DNA of 53,145 bases from an uncultured Erysipelotrichaceae bacterium (GCA_902769185.1 CACXNV010000008.1:1-53145); one strand, 5' to 3'; counted from the stretch's first letter, positions 1-8,905 are shown. Notes: generated by a model not told the origin, from the letters alone. Numbers and translations: made by a program.

Positions 1-741
1 ATCTCCTGCGGCAGTCGTATCAACCGCGTCCACTTTATGTGGCTCGACTTTTATATATTCATCTTTATTAATTAAAACAGATCCTTTTTCTCCTAAAGTG
101 ACAATCACGTTTTTAGCCCCTCTTGAGAGTAATTCCTTTGCCGCTAATAAAATATCTGTTTTATGACTTAACGCTTCTAATTCGTGCTCATTTGGTACTA
201 AATAATCAATATATTGATAGTATTCTTCTTTTAACTCTTTAATAGGAGCAGGATTAACAACCACTAGCATATGTTTTTCATATGCTTTTTTAATGACATA
301 GCTAACTGTTTCCATGTCATTTTCAAATTGAGTTAATAAGATATCTCCTTCAGTAAATAAATCTAAATTCTTATCGATATCTTCTTTAGTTAAATCAGTA
401 TTTGCTCCTTGAACGATTAAGATTCTATTTTCTGCAGTCTCTTCTTCTAAAATGATAAAAGCTATTCCTGTAGACTTTTCACTTCTTTTAAGTCTAGCGT
501 TTAATCCTTGCTTTTTTAGGAAAGACTCTACTAAATCACCATTATGGTCTTTTCCAATGACCCCAATAAAAGAGACATCTCCTCCTAAAAAGAGTGAGGC
601 ACATGCTTGATTAGCGCCTTTTCCACCTATATTTTGAAAATAAGAGTCCGCAACAGTGGTGGTTCCAGCACTTGGGAGCTGTTTGGTAAAAATAGTGTTA
701 TCAATAGATATACTTCCAACAACTAATATTTTCTTTTTCAT
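1..741 (-). CDS. rbsK: Ribokinase (PfkB family), C-terminus cut off by window edge
   Basis: Phosphorylates D-ribose to ribose 5-phosphate in the cytoplasm. Translating the minus strand from the ATG at 741 gives 247 codons that run off the left edge. The N-terminal PfkB signature GGKGANQA and the C-terminal anion-hole/catalytic motif DTTAAGD are both present; the catalytic Asp is the last codon before the edge, so roughly 50-60 residues are missing. The start codon overlaps the stop of the upstream nucleoside hydrolase (TAATG), which suggests translational coupling. Together the pair would release ribose from nucleosides and phosphorylate it. Family assignment is firm; ribose as substrate is inferred from the neighbour. 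Confidence 0.88.
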   Translation of the reverse strand, partial: MKKKILVVGSISIDNTIFTKQLPSAGTTTVADSYFQNIGGKGANQACASLFLGGDVSFIGVIGKDHNGDLVESFLKKQGLNARLKRSEKSTGIAFIILEEETAENRILIVQGANTDLTKEDIDKNLDLFTEGDILLTQFENDMETVSYVIKKAYEKHMLVVVNPAPIKELKEEYYQYIDYLVPNEHELEALSHKTDILLAAKELLSRGAKNVIVTLGEKGSVLINKDEYIKVEPHKVDAVDTTAAGD

Positions 742-1658
742 TACTTACATCTCCTTAAACTTTCAAATATAGTGGACCAATATTCTTCTAAGTTCACTTT
801 TGTAGCCACCAAACAGTTAAATGGTTTAGATTTGCTACATCTAGTTTTTCCTAAATATTTAGTCTCAGTTGTATCTATTTCTACATGCATTGGAGCAAAT
901 TCAAAAGCTCTAGGATTAATCAATGAAACAACAGTAGCAGGGTCATGTAATGGACCAAATTCTAAGCCAAAGAACGTTCTTTGATTTTCGTTAAAGACTT
1001 TCATTAATTTTACAAATAAGTCACTGCCTCTAGTGTTTATTTTACTAGCTTTAGCTAGAACTTCATTATTCACTAAGATTTTTCTTGTGACATTTAAACC
1101 TAACATCCTTAATGAAACGCCTGATTTAAAGCAGATATCCGCAGCTTCTGGATCCACAATGATATTAAATTCTGCTTCAGGAGTGATATTGCCTTCAGTA
1201 GTGGAACCACCCATTAAGACTATCTCTTTAATGTTTTTAGTAATACTTGGACATTTAGATATCGCTAAAGCAAGATTAGTCATTGGTCCTGTTGTGACCA
1301 CTATAATATCTTTATTTGCTAAAACTACATCAATAATAAATTGATAGGCAGGTCTAGAATCATATTCTTCTTTATATATTGGAAAATCATAGCCATCTAA
1401 CCCTGATTCTCCATGTATCTCAGGACAAGTTTTAACTTTTCGTTTTATTGGATCTGTTTCTCCTTTAGCAACTTTGATGTCACTATTAAAGAATCTTAAT
1501 AAGTTGTTTGAGTTTCTACTTGTTTTATCTATAGTTTGATTACCTGCACAAGTTGAGACACCTATTAAATCTAATTCATCTGAATAATAGGCAACTAAAA
1601 GACCGATCGCATCGTCGTGTCCTGGATCGCAGTCGATTATTATTTTTTGTTTGTCCAT
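741..1658 (-). CDS. Inosine/uridine-preferring nucleoside hydrolase
   Basis: Hydrolyses ribonucleosides to a free base and ribose. The 305-residue protein begins with the Ca2+/ribose-binding signature DCDPGHDDA (about residues 9-17) and contains the family features VVTTGPMTNLALA and VLMGG in mid-protein and HDPATV near residue 238, matching the IunH/RihA/RihB family in length and order. It lies 0 nt after folD and overlaps ribokinase by one base, so the three are probably one transcript. Nucleoside preference (pyrimidine versus purine) cannot be read from the sequence. Confidence 0.9.
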   Translation of the reverse strand: MDKQKIIIDCDPGHDDAIGLLVAYYSDELDLIGVSTCAGNQTIDKTSRNSNNLLRFFNSDIKVAKGETDPIKRKVKTCPEIHGESGLDGYDFPIYKEEYDSRPAYQFIIDVVLANKDIIVVTTGPMTNLALAISKCPSITKNIKEIVLMGGSTTEGNITPEAEFNIIVDPEAADICFKSGVSLRMLGLNVTRKILVNNEVLAKASKINTRGSDLFVKLMKVFNENQRTFFGLEFGPLHDPATVVSLINPRAFEFAPMHVEIDTTETKYLGKTRCSKSKPFNCLVATKVNLEEYWSTIFESLRRCK

Positions 1659-2450
1659 TTAAAGTCCTTTATAGATTTTAAGTAAGTTTTCAATCAGGGA
1701 TAATCTAGTTAATAAACCAACTCCACCTGGAACTGGTGTTTGTAATTTTACTGGTAAACCAGGAAGAGCATCCCCGTGTAAACCTGTCTCATCTCTAGAA
1801 ATACCAACATCCACAACAATGGAATCTGGCTTGTAATTATATTTATTATCTAAATAGTGTTGTCTACCAATAGCGATCACAATAATATCAGCGTGATTAA
1901 TAAACCAATTCATATCTTCAAACTTAGTTCTTGAATGGGTTACAGTGACATTACAATGTTCCGCTAGTAAGAGTTTTGCCATGGGCTTACCGACAATGTT
2001 ACTTCTTCCAATAACTAAGGCGTTCTTTCCAACGAAATTTGTCCCTTCTGATTTTAAGTAGTCAATTATGCCTTGAGGGGTACATGGATTAAGCTTAGAA
2101 AGTGGGTGAAATCCATCAACATCTTTTTCTGGAGAAATCGCTAATTTTACTGTTTCTTCATTGATGTGCTTTGGAAGAGGCATTTGGACAATAAACCCTG
2201 TAATTTCAGGATTTTTGTTGCAATTTTCAATTATTTTTAACAAATTTTCTTCACTTGTGTCGATTGGAAGCTTGATGAGTTCGGCTTTAATTCCAAGTTC
2301 ATCACAGTCCTTTAATTTGCCTTTAACATAGGCATTACTTCCAGCATCTTCGTTGACTTGAATAACGACTAAAAATGGTTTCTTTTCGAGTTTGGAAACC
2401 TCATTTTTGATCTCTTCTTTTCTTGCTTTGATATATTCTTTAATTGTCAT
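1659..2450 (-). CDS. folD: Bifunctional methylenetetrahydrofolate dehydrogenase / methenyl-THF cyclohydrolase
   Basis: Interconverts 5,10-methylene-THF and 10-formyl-THF for purine, thymidylate and formyl-Met synthesis. At 263 residues it is slightly short for FolD (about 280). The catalytic YxxxK is at residues 41-45 (YVKGK), followed by VDGFHPLSKL, the NADP-binding GRSNIVGKP and the C-terminal PVPGGVGLLT. The start overlaps the stop of the dCMP deaminase by one base (TAATG-type). Pairing folD with dCMP deaminase places both in dTMP supply. Confidence 0.93.
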   Translation of the reverse strand: MTIKEYIKARKEEIKNEVSKLEKKPFLVVIQVNEDAGSNAYVKGKLKDCDELGIKAELIKLPIDTSEENLLKIIENCNKNPEITGFIVQMPLPKHINEETVKLAISPEKDVDGFHPLSKLNPCTPQGIIDYLKSEGTNFVGKNALVIGRSNIVGKPMAKLLLAEHCNVTVTHSRTKFEDMNWFINHADIIVIAIGRQHYLDNKYNYKPDSIVVDVGISRDETGLHGDALPGLPVKLQTPVPGGVGLLTRLSLIENLLKIYKGL

Positions 2451-2926
2451 TATTTTTTCCTAATTTCGAGAGTGTCTACACTAAATTGACGATAAGGGAT
2501 ACCTGCTAAATCAAGCATCTTCTTACTTGCTTTAATCATTGTGGTATCTGCATATTTATCTGAGAGATAGATAATTTCTTTAATTCCAGTTTGAATAATC
2601 GCTTTAGTACATTCATTACATGGGAATAAAGTGACATAGACTCTAGCATCTTTTAAAGAACCACCGACTTGAGTATTTAAAATAGCGTTAAATTCAGCGT
2701 GACAGACATATAAGTATTTACTATCTAAACCTTCTCCCTTATTCCAAGTTAATTCGTTTTCATCTAATTTAGAAGGCATGCCGTTATAGCCAATAGAAAT
2801 AACTTTGTTTTCTGGAGAAACAATAACTGCGCCTACTTTAGTACTTGGATCTTTACTTCTTAAAGAAGATAAGACCGCCATACCCATAAAATATTCATCC
2901 CAAGATATATTGTCGTATTTTTTCAT
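2450..2926 (-). CDS. Deoxycytidylate (dCMP) deaminase, ComEB-like
   Basis: Zinc hydrolase that deaminates dCMP to dUMP, the precursor of dTMP. The cytidine-deaminase motifs are clear: HAE (Zn ligand and proton shuttle) near residue 77 and PCNEC about 28 residues later. The frame is open to a TTG at 2959, but the ATG at 2926 has a GAGG Shine-Dalgarno 8 nt upstream and begins right at the family N-terminus (MKKYDNISWDEYFM), so I chose it (158 residues). It is the first gene of a comEB-folD-hydrolase-rbsK run with one-base overlaps. In competence-capable Bacilli the family member is called ComEB; no competence role is implied here. Confidence 0.9.
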   Translation of the reverse strand: MKKYDNISWDEYFMGMAVLSSLRSKDPSTKVGAVIVSPENKVISIGYNGMPSKLDENELTWNKGEGLDSKYLYVCHAEFNAILNTQVGGSLKDARVYVTLFPCNECTKAIIQTGIKEIIYLSDKYADTTMIKASKKMLDLAGIPYRQFSVDTLEIRKK

Positions 2927-3008
2927 AATATAGACCTCACTCGCAGTATATTTTACCAAAGTTATTTAGTGATTCAAAGAAACACATAAATAAATGAATA
3001 AAAAGTGA

Positions 3009-3020
3009 TATACTAATCTC
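3009..3020 (+). promoter_or_regulatory. Extended -10 promoter of nrdG, likely leaderless
   Basis: TGATATACT (3006-3014) is an extended -10 element ending only 6 nt before the ATG at 3021. No Shine-Dalgarno is possible in that space, so transcription would start at or next to the start codon. No good -35 is visible. Confidence 0.5.
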
Positions 3021-3710
3021 ATGGAATTTCAAGGTATCAACAAGCTATCTTTATTAGATTATCCAGGCAAGGTCGCTGCTATTTTATATATCGATAAATG
3101 TAATTTTAGATGTGAGTATTGTCATAACTGGAATACTTTAATTGCTGCTAGTGATAATGAAGACCTTATCTTTAATGATATCCTTGCTTTTTTAAAGAAA
3201 AGGGTGGGCATCCTTGATGGAGTGGTCATCTCTGGTGGAGAACCTACTTTAATGCCTAATTTAGTAGAAAAAATTAGGGCGATAAAAGAACTTGGATACT
3301 CTATTAAATTAGATACTAACGGCACTCATCCTGAAGTGATTAAAGATTTAGTGTCTAAAGGTTTAATTGATTATATCGCTATGGACATCAAATCATCCTT
3401 AGATGACTATCATAGATTTTGTCACAATGATTCCTTAATTGAAAAAGTTAAAGAATCAATTGAATTATTAAAGTCAGGAATAGTGGATTATGAATTTAGA
3501 ATGACTTTAATTGATGAATATCATTCTTTAGAAGTGATTACTAAAGTTAAAGACACTTTAAAAGGTAGCAAAAGATTATATTTGCAACAATTTAAAGTCT
3601 CTGATGGAGTAATAAATAAAGACCTCCACGCAGTTGATGAAGGTCTTGCTAATAAATTTGTTGAGATTTTATCTCAAAGCGTTGAAACAGTAGAGCTTAG
3701 AGGCTATTAG
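3021..3710 (+). CDS. nrdG: Anaerobic ribonucleotide reductase activating protein (radical SAM, NrdG2 type)
   Basis: Radical-SAM activase that installs the glycyl radical on class III ribonucleotide reductase NrdD. The 229-residue protein has the CxxxCxxC cluster motif as CNFRCEYC near residue 27, preceded by the family hallmark LSLLDYPGKVA, and a glycine-rich SAM-binding strand (VVISGGEPTL). The length and N-terminus fit the NrdG2 (TIGR02495-like) branch rather than the short enteric NrdG. Its target nrdD lies 1.9 kb away on the opposite strand. Its 3' end overlaps the convergent small gene by 14 nt. Confidence 0.87.
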   Translation: MEFQGINKLSLLDYPGKVAAILYIDKCNFRCEYCHNWNTLIAASDNEDLIFNDILAFLKKRVGILDGVVISGGEPTLMPNLVEKIRAIKELGYSIKLDTNGTHPEVIKDLVSKGLIDYIAMDIKSSLDDYHRFCHNDSLIEKVKESIELLKSGIVDYEFRMTLIDEYHSLEVITKVKDTLKGSKRLYLQQFKVSDGVINKDLHAVDEGLANKFVEILSQSVETVELRGY

Positions 3711-4149
3711 TTTCCTTTAAAACACCTAATAAGGAACCTGAATATTTTAATTTTCCTTCTTTGATTATTTTAAAATCTTCAAATTCGTAATCTGGATACT
3801 TAATAGCTTGTTCGAGTAAACTATCTTTAATTCTCTTTGTAGTTTTTTCCATTTTTTTCGTATAGTTTTTGCTTTCAACACCAAAAATGGATGCAAAAAA
3901 TACACATATAGATGTCCACAACCCAGTGCCACAATTTGAAGAAGCAGTTAATAAAACAATGGGCTTTTTATTTGGTTTAATTTTTTCGTGGTCTTTTTCT
4001 TTTATGCTTTCTAATTCATTTGGAACAGATTTAATGTCGTTAGAAGATTTAGTAGTTTCTCTATTCCTCATTTTGTCTTTCATTTGCTCAAGCATTTCTT
4101 TTTTTAGTTTTTCATATTCTTCTTTGCTTATGTTATCCAATGTACCCAT
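3697..4149 (-). CDS. Hypothetical protein with charged N-terminus and one hydrophobic segment
   Basis: I do not recognise a family. The frame opens at 4155, but the second ATG at 4149 has a GAGG Shine-Dalgarno 8 nt upstream, versus 2 nt for the first, so the start is placed there (150 residues). The N-terminal 60 residues are strongly charged (Lys/Glu/Asp), followed by a hydrophobic stretch around residues 65-90 with Cys and Gly (TASSNCGTGLWTSICVFFAS) that could be a single membrane segment or a buried strand. It sits between convergent nrdG and a terminator behind trxB, so it is probably transcribed from its own promoter. Confidence 0.6.
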   Translation of the reverse strand: MGTLDNISKEEYEKLKKEMLEQMKDKMRNRETTKSSNDIKSVPNELESIKEKDHEKIKPNKKPIVLLTASSNCGTGLWTSICVFFASIFGVESKNYTKKMEKTTKRIKDSLLEQAIKYPDYEFEDFKIIKEGKLKYSGSLLGVLKETNSL

Positions 4150-4170
4150 AACCATAACCTCTTTTTTAAT

Positions 4171-4202
4171 TATAAAAAATGTTCACAAATATGTGAACAT
4201 TT
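4171..4202 (-). terminator. Rho-independent terminator after trxB
   Basis: Perfect 10-bp inverted repeat AAATGTTCAC / GTGAACATTT (4177-4186 and 4193-4202) with a 6-nt loop. Read on the minus strand it is followed by a T-run (ATTTTTTATA), as expected for a terminator behind trxB. Because it lies just upstream of the next minus-strand gene it could double as an operator. Confidence 0.65.
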
Positions 4203-4208
4203 ATGTTT

Positions 4209-5117
4209 TTATAAAGTATTGATATATTTAACTGCACTCATTGCGGCAATCGCACCATCGTTACAAGCAGTAATAACTTGCTTGTTTTCTTTTACTCTGG
4301 TGTCTCCGGCTGCAAATAATCCTGGAATAGAAGTAGCCATAGATTCGTTTGTTTTAATAAAGCCGTGGTCTAATTCCAAGATATCTTTTAAGAATTCGTT
4401 TTGAGGAACTTGTCCAATGGCGATGAAGCAGTTATTAGTTTCGAATTTCACTTTTTCCTTTGAAATAGTGTCTTCGAGTTCAATTGCGACTAATTCACCT
4501 TTTTCTTCCACTAATTTTTTGAGTAATAAGTTATGTCTAATATCGATGTTTTCTGTTTGAAGAACTCTATCAATAAGGATTTGATCACCAAATAACTTAT
4601 CAAATAAAGTGAGCATATGGACTCGTGGACAATATCCAGAAAGTAGAAGAGCATATTGAAGTGCAGTATTTGCGTCACCAATTAAGTAGATTTCTTTACC
4701 TTTATAAAATGGTCCATCACAGACAGCGCAATAGCTAACGCCTTTACCGATTAAATCGTCTTCATTAGGTAAACCCATCTTTCTTGGCTTTACTCCGTTA
4801 GCGACAATAACCGCCAAAGCTTCGTGCTCTCCGTAATTGGTCTTAACATGGAAGATGTTATCGATTTTTTCGACAAATTCCACATCTTCTAGTTCAAATT
4901 CGGCTCCTAAGTTAGTGATTTGTTCGAATAATCTATCAGCCCATTCACTACCAGAAATAGATTCGATGGTTGGATAGTTTTCAAGTCTAGGAGAAGTAGC
5001 AATTTGTCCTCCAAATGCTTCTTTTTCTAGAATAAGAACAGACTTATTATTTCTTAAAGCATATAAGGCAGCAGTCATTCCAGCTGGGCCACCGCCTATA
5101 ACAATAATGTCATGCAT
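4209..5117 (-). CDS. trxB: Thioredoxin reductase
   Basis: FAD- and NADPH-dependent reductase for thioredoxin-like proteins. At 302 residues it has the usual low-molecular-weight TrxB length, with N-terminal FAD motif GGGPAGMTAAL, the redox-active CAVCDGPF (CxxC) in the middle, and the C-terminal FAD motif GLFAAGDTR. It starts 2 nt after the stop of the nrdD-redoxin reading frame, which strongly suggests co-transcription and that its substrate is the redoxin domain fused to NrdD. Confidence 0.93.
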   Translation of the reverse strand: MHDIIVIGGGPAGMTAALYALRNNKSVLILEKEAFGGQIATSPRLENYPTIESISGSEWADRLFEQITNLGAEFELEDVEFVEKIDNIFHVKTNYGEHEALAVIVANGVKPRKMGLPNEDDLIGKGVSYCAVCDGPFYKGKEIYLIGDANTALQYALLLSGYCPRVHMLTLFDKLFGDQILIDRVLQTENIDIRHNLLLKKLVEEKGELVAIELEDTISKEKVKFETNNCFIAIGQVPQNEFLKDILELDHGFIKTNESMATSIPGLFAAGDTRVKENKQVITACNDGAIAAMSAVKYINTL

Positions 5118-5119
5118 AA

Positions 5120-5581
5120 TTATTTTTTGCTTTCGATATAGCCTTTGATGTTAGAAGCATTTTCGAATACTCTAACTTCGCCATCTTCAGGAACTAATAA
5201 GGTAGGTGCTTTTTTAACTCCCATTTGAGTGGTTAATTCGACATTTTCTTCAGCGTCAACCCATTTATATTTAACGCCAGCTTTTTCTAAAAGCATCTTT
5301 GCCATCTTACAATTTGGACAGGTCTTTGTACCAAATAAGAGGGTTTCCTGTAGGGTTTGTGGCTTTTCTTCTTCGCAAGCCTCGTCTTTAATTCCGTGAG
5401 TGAGTTTACTAGTTTTAATGTTATATGTCTTTCTATTTAAGAATTCTTCGCTCTTACCATCATTCCAGTTTTGAATTGGTCTATAGTAACCAGTAATACG
5501 GGAATAGACTTCAGTTCTAGATCCACATTTTGGACAGACATATTGTTCGCCAACTAAATAGCCATGTTCCTTACAAACTGA
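5120..5581 (-). pseudogene. nrdD: Detached C-terminus of NrdD (zinc/glycyl-radical region) fused to a glutaredoxin-like domain
   Basis: Read from about 5581 in the frame shifted by one from the main nrdD frame, the minus strand encodes the missing NrdD C-terminus. It contains SVCKEHGYL and CPKCG (zinc ligands), then the glycyl-radical signature RITGYYRP and NWNDGK. After a roughly 25-residue acidic linker comes a redoxin domain of about 75 residues with active site CPNC and a later cis-Pro-like KKAPTLLV segment. The fusion resembles NrdD proteins that take electrons from a redoxin instead of formate. There is no start codon with Shine-Dalgarno at the break, so it can only be made if the frame is intact in the real genome or restored. 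Confidence 0.8.
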
Positions 5582-7421
5582 GATTCATACAAGATTTCCA
5601 AGTTGGAAGTTTTTCACCTAAGAAAGCGTGGAAAACGGTACCAGATGTATATAAAGTTTGTAATTCATCTTGAATATCTAAAGCAGTGAAAATATCATCA
5701 GTGAAGCTTACTGGTAAGTGAGAAGAGTTAGTGTAATATGGAGTTCTTCCTTCTTCACTTGCAGTAATGATATCTGGATATTTTTCTTTATCGTGTTTTG
5801 CTAAACGATAGGCGGTAGATTCTGCTGGAGTGGCTTCTAAGTTATATAAGTCACCATATAATTCTTGATAATCAGATAATTTTTCTCTCATATGGTTAAG
5901 AACTTCTTTTGTAAATTCTTGAGCCTCTTTATGAGTTAAATCTTGTCTAATCCATCTAGCATTTAAGCAGCATTCATTCATACCAACTAAGCCAATGGTG
6001 GAGAAGTGGTTATTGAATGTACCAAGATATCTCTTGGTATATGGATATAAACCAGCATCTAATAATTTAGTAATAGTGTTTCTTTTGACCTTTAAAGATC
6101 TTGCGGAGATATCCATGATTTTATCTAAGCGATCATAGAAATCAGCTTTATCAACTGCTAAATAGGCAATTCTAGGCATGTTGATAGTAACAACACCGAC
6201 TGAACCAGTAGATTCACCAGAACCGAAGAATCCACCAGATTTCTTTCTTAATTCTCTTAAGTCAAGTCTTAAACGGCAGCACATACTTCTGACGTCACTT
6301 GGTTCCATATCACTATTGATGTAGTTTGAGAAATATGGAGTACCGTATTTAGCGGTCATTTCGAATAATAACTTGTTATTTTCGGTTTCTGACCAGTCAA
6401 AGGTACGGGTAATTGAATAAGTTGGGATTGGATATTGGAATCCTCTTCCGTTGGCGTCACCTTCAATCATTACTTCGATGAAGGCTTTATTGACCATTGC
6501 CATTTCTTCAACACAGTCTTTATATTTGAAGTCCATCTCTTTTCCACCAACGATAGCGTTAAGCTCTGCCATATCATTTGGTACTACCCAGTCAAGTGTA
6601 ATATTGGTGAATGGAGCTTGAGTACCCCATCTAGATGGGGTATTAACACCATAGATGAAGGATTGAATACATTGTTTGACTTCTTTATATGTTAAGTGAT
6701 CTTTTTTCACAAATGGGGCTAAATAAGTATCAAAAGATGAGAAGGCTTGAGCACCGGCCCATTCATTTTGCATGATACCTAAGAAGTTGACCATTTGGTT
6801 ACATAATGTTGATAAGTGATTTGCTGGAGCGGAGGTTATTTTTCCAACGACTCCACCTAATCCTTCTTGAATTAATTGCTTAAGTGACCAACCAGCGCAG
6901 TAACCAGTTAACATGCTTAAATCGTGAATGTGAATATCAGCGTTTTTATGAGCTTGACCAATTTCTTGATCGTAAACTTCACTTAACCAGTAATTAGCAG
7001 TAACTGCACCAGAGTTAGAAAGAATAAGTCCACCTACAGAATAGGTAACTGTGGAATTTTCTTTAACTCTCCAGTCATTAATTTTTAAGTAGTTATCTAC
7101 AGTTTTCTTATAGTCTAAATCTGTTTGTTTTTGCTCTCTTAAATTCGCGCGCGCCTTTCTATATAAAATATAACTACGTGCGACATCGACGTAACCAGCT
7201 TGAATTAAAGTCACTTCGACTGCGTCTTGAACATCTTCAATATCAATGACATCGTTATTGATTTTGGAGTTCATTTGCGCAACGACTCTAAGAGACAACA
7301 TATTGATAATGTCATCATTATAGAATTTGTGATCGGCCATGAAGGCTTTTTCAATCGCTTTGGAAATCTTTTCAAGGTTGAAGTCTTGTAAAGAACCATC
7401 TCTTTTTCGGATACTTAACAT
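5571..7421 (-). CDS. nrdD: Anaerobic ribonucleoside-triphosphate reductase, N-terminal 616 residues (frameshifted)
   Basis: Class III ribonucleotide reductase, which makes dNTPs from NTPs without oxygen. Residues 1 to about 95 form an ATP-cone (allosteric) domain, followed by the ten-stranded barrel with YSVGGLILSNSGAV, MCCRLRLDLRE and GVVTINMPRI. The frame ends abruptly after GTVFHAFLGEKLPTW with MNLSL and a stop. About 19-20 residues normally present here are absent, and the glycyl-radical C-terminus continues in the next frame (5581-5120). On its own this polypeptide would be inactive. The start at 7421 has an AGAGG Shine-Dalgarno. A deletion of roughly 59 nt would explain both the missing residues and the frame change. 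Confidence 0.9.
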   Translation of the reverse strand: MLSIRKRDGSLQDFNLEKISKAIEKAFMADHKFYNDDIINMLSLRVVAQMNSKINNDVIDIEDVQDAVEVTLIQAGYVDVARSYILYRKARANLREQKQTDLDYKKTVDNYLKINDWRVKENSTVTYSVGGLILSNSGAVTANYWLSEVYDQEIGQAHKNADIHIHDLSMLTGYCAGWSLKQLIQEGLGGVVGKITSAPANHLSTLCNQMVNFLGIMQNEWAGAQAFSSFDTYLAPFVKKDHLTYKEVKQCIQSFIYGVNTPSRWGTQAPFTNITLDWVVPNDMAELNAIVGGKEMDFKYKDCVEEMAMVNKAFIEVMIEGDANGRGFQYPIPTYSITRTFDWSETENNKLLFEMTAKYGTPYFSNYINSDMEPSDVRSMCCRLRLDLRELRKKSGGFFGSGESTGSVGVVTINMPRIAYLAVDKADFYDRLDKIMDISARSLKVKRNTITKLLDAGLYPYTKRYLGTFNNHFSTIGLVGMNECCLNARWIRQDLTHKEAQEFTKEVLNHMREKLSDYQELYGDLYNLEATPAESTAYRLAKHDKEKYPDIITASEEGRTPYYTNSSHLPVSFTDDIFTALDIQDELQTLYTSGTVFHAFLGEKLPTWKSCMNLSL

Positions 7422-7499
7422 GTGTTTTCCTCTTTCTCGCTAATTGATTTTAGCGCTTGAAAAAAAGCATATCAAAATATGAAATATTAGCAACTAAAA

Positions 7500-7555
7500 A
7501 AAGCACATTTTTGTTAAAATTGGGACACTGTCTAAAATTAACGTTTTTGTGCTTT
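7500..7555 (-). terminator. Long stem-loop between pepT and nrdD, terminator or nrdD leader element
   Basis: AAAGCACA (7500-7507) and TGTGCTTT (7548-7555) form an 8-bp inverted repeat. Read on the minus strand the right arm is followed by a run of T. It lies downstream of pepT and 80-135 nt upstream of nrdD. It could end the pepT transcript or act as an attenuator in the nrdD leader. Confidence 0.4.
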
Positions 7556-7600
7556 ATTTTTGCCTATTATGGACTTGTAGTTTAAATATATTTAAATAAT

Positions 7601-8794
7601 CTATTTTTTCATTAAACCGATAACTACTGATATCATCTTGTTAAATTCGTATAAATCAAGGAATTCATATCTTCCATGATGATTGTAGCTTCCTGTGCCT
7701 AAATTTGGAGTAATTAAGCCGTTTCTAGAGAAGGTTGCTCCATCAGTTCCGCCTCTTATCGCCCCGCTAATTGGTTCGATGCCATTTTTACGCATTACTG
7801 ATCTAACTCTTTTTAGGGCAATTGGCTTTTTAGCGACATATTTTTTCATGTTGCGATATTGCTCTTTAAAATTAACTTCAATTTTTGCGGTTGGGTATTT
7901 ATCTTGTAATGCTTTAACTGCTTTTTTCACTGTTTCAATTCTATTTTGAATTCCATCATCATCAAAATCTCTTAAGATAAAGTGCATTGTCGCATGTTCT
8001 GAATCTCCAACAATTTCATTGATATGCCAATAGCCTTGTTTTCCTTCGCTATCAAATGGAGTTTCTTTCTCTGGAAGGGAGGCAATTAATTCTTTTGCTA
8101 AAAGCAATGCGTTGATCAATTTTCCTTTTGCTTCGCCTGGGTGTATAGACACACCGATAATATCCACACTCGCTGCGTATGCGTTGAAGTTTTCAGCTTC
8201 TACTACATCGATGTCACTTCCATCGATTGTATAGGCATATTTTGCGTTAAATTCTTTGTAATTGAAATGCTTTGGTCCCTCACCAATCTCTTCATCGACT
8301 GTAAACGCAACACAAATGGTGTTATGAGCGACTTTTGGGTTATCTTTGAAATATTGTAGTGCTGACATAATAATAGCGATTCCAGCCTTGTCATCAGCGC
8401 CTAAAAGGGTGTTTCCATCAGTCACAACTAAATCATGTCCAACATGTTTTCTTAAAACAGGGAATTGTTTCGGTGACATTTCTAATCCGTTTGCTAATTT
8501 AATCGTGCCACCTTTATATTCTTTGATGAGATGAGGCTTAACGTTTTCATCTGTGACTTCTAATGCGGTATCCATATGAGCATTTAAGCCAATTCTTGTT
8601 CCTTTTCCTGGTAGATGTCCGTAAACAATACCAAATTCATCCATATGAGCATCTTCTAAACCAAGTTCTAATAATTCTTTTACTAAGAGCGCTCCAAGAT
8701 TTTTTTGTTTTTCAGTACTAGGAGTAGTTCCTGTTTTGTCACTCGCTTGAGTGTCAATTTTTACATATCTAATAAATCTTTCTAAACTAGTCAT
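7601..8794 (-). CDS. pepT: Peptidase T (tripeptide aminopeptidase, M20 family)
   Basis: Zinc aminopeptidase that trims the N-terminal residue of tripeptides. The frame is open to 8875, but the ATG at 8794 (MTSLERFIRYVKIDTQAS) has an AAAGGTG Shine-Dalgarno and matches the family N-terminus, giving 397 residues; the upstream 27 residues are discounted. Metal-binding motifs are NAHMDTAL, GADDKAG and TVDEEIGEGP, followed by the IDGSD lid-domain strand. It is a single gene with 165 nt before the divergent kinase-like gene. Confidence 0.92.
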   Translation of the reverse strand: MTSLERFIRYVKIDTQASDKTGTTPSTEKQKNLGALLVKELLELGLEDAHMDEFGIVYGHLPGKGTRIGLNAHMDTALEVTDENVKPHLIKEYKGGTIKLANGLEMSPKQFPVLRKHVGHDLVVTDGNTLLGADDKAGIAIIMSALQYFKDNPKVAHNTICVAFTVDEEIGEGPKHFNYKEFNAKYAYTIDGSDIDVVEAENFNAYAASVDIIGVSIHPGEAKGKLINALLLAKELIASLPEKETPFDSEGKQGYWHINEIVGDSEHATMHFILRDFDDDGIQNRIETVKKAVKALQDKYPTAKIEVNFKEQYRNMKKYVAKKPIALKRVRSVMRKNGIEPISGAIRGGTDGATFSRNGLITPNLGTGSYNHHGRYEFLDLYEFNKMISVVIGLMKK

Positions 8795-8905
8795 AATTTC
8801 ACCTTTTTTTGTCGTTTTTCTATTATAGCAAAGATTATAAATAATCCCCAATAATAACAAAAAATAAAAAATCATTGAAATAACCTACTTATATATAAAA
8901 ATAAA

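Noticed and set aside
3869-4222. 117-codon plus-strand ORF
   Set aside because: Antisense to the better-supported small minus-strand gene, which has a Shine-Dalgarno; the plus frame also runs through the trxB terminator.
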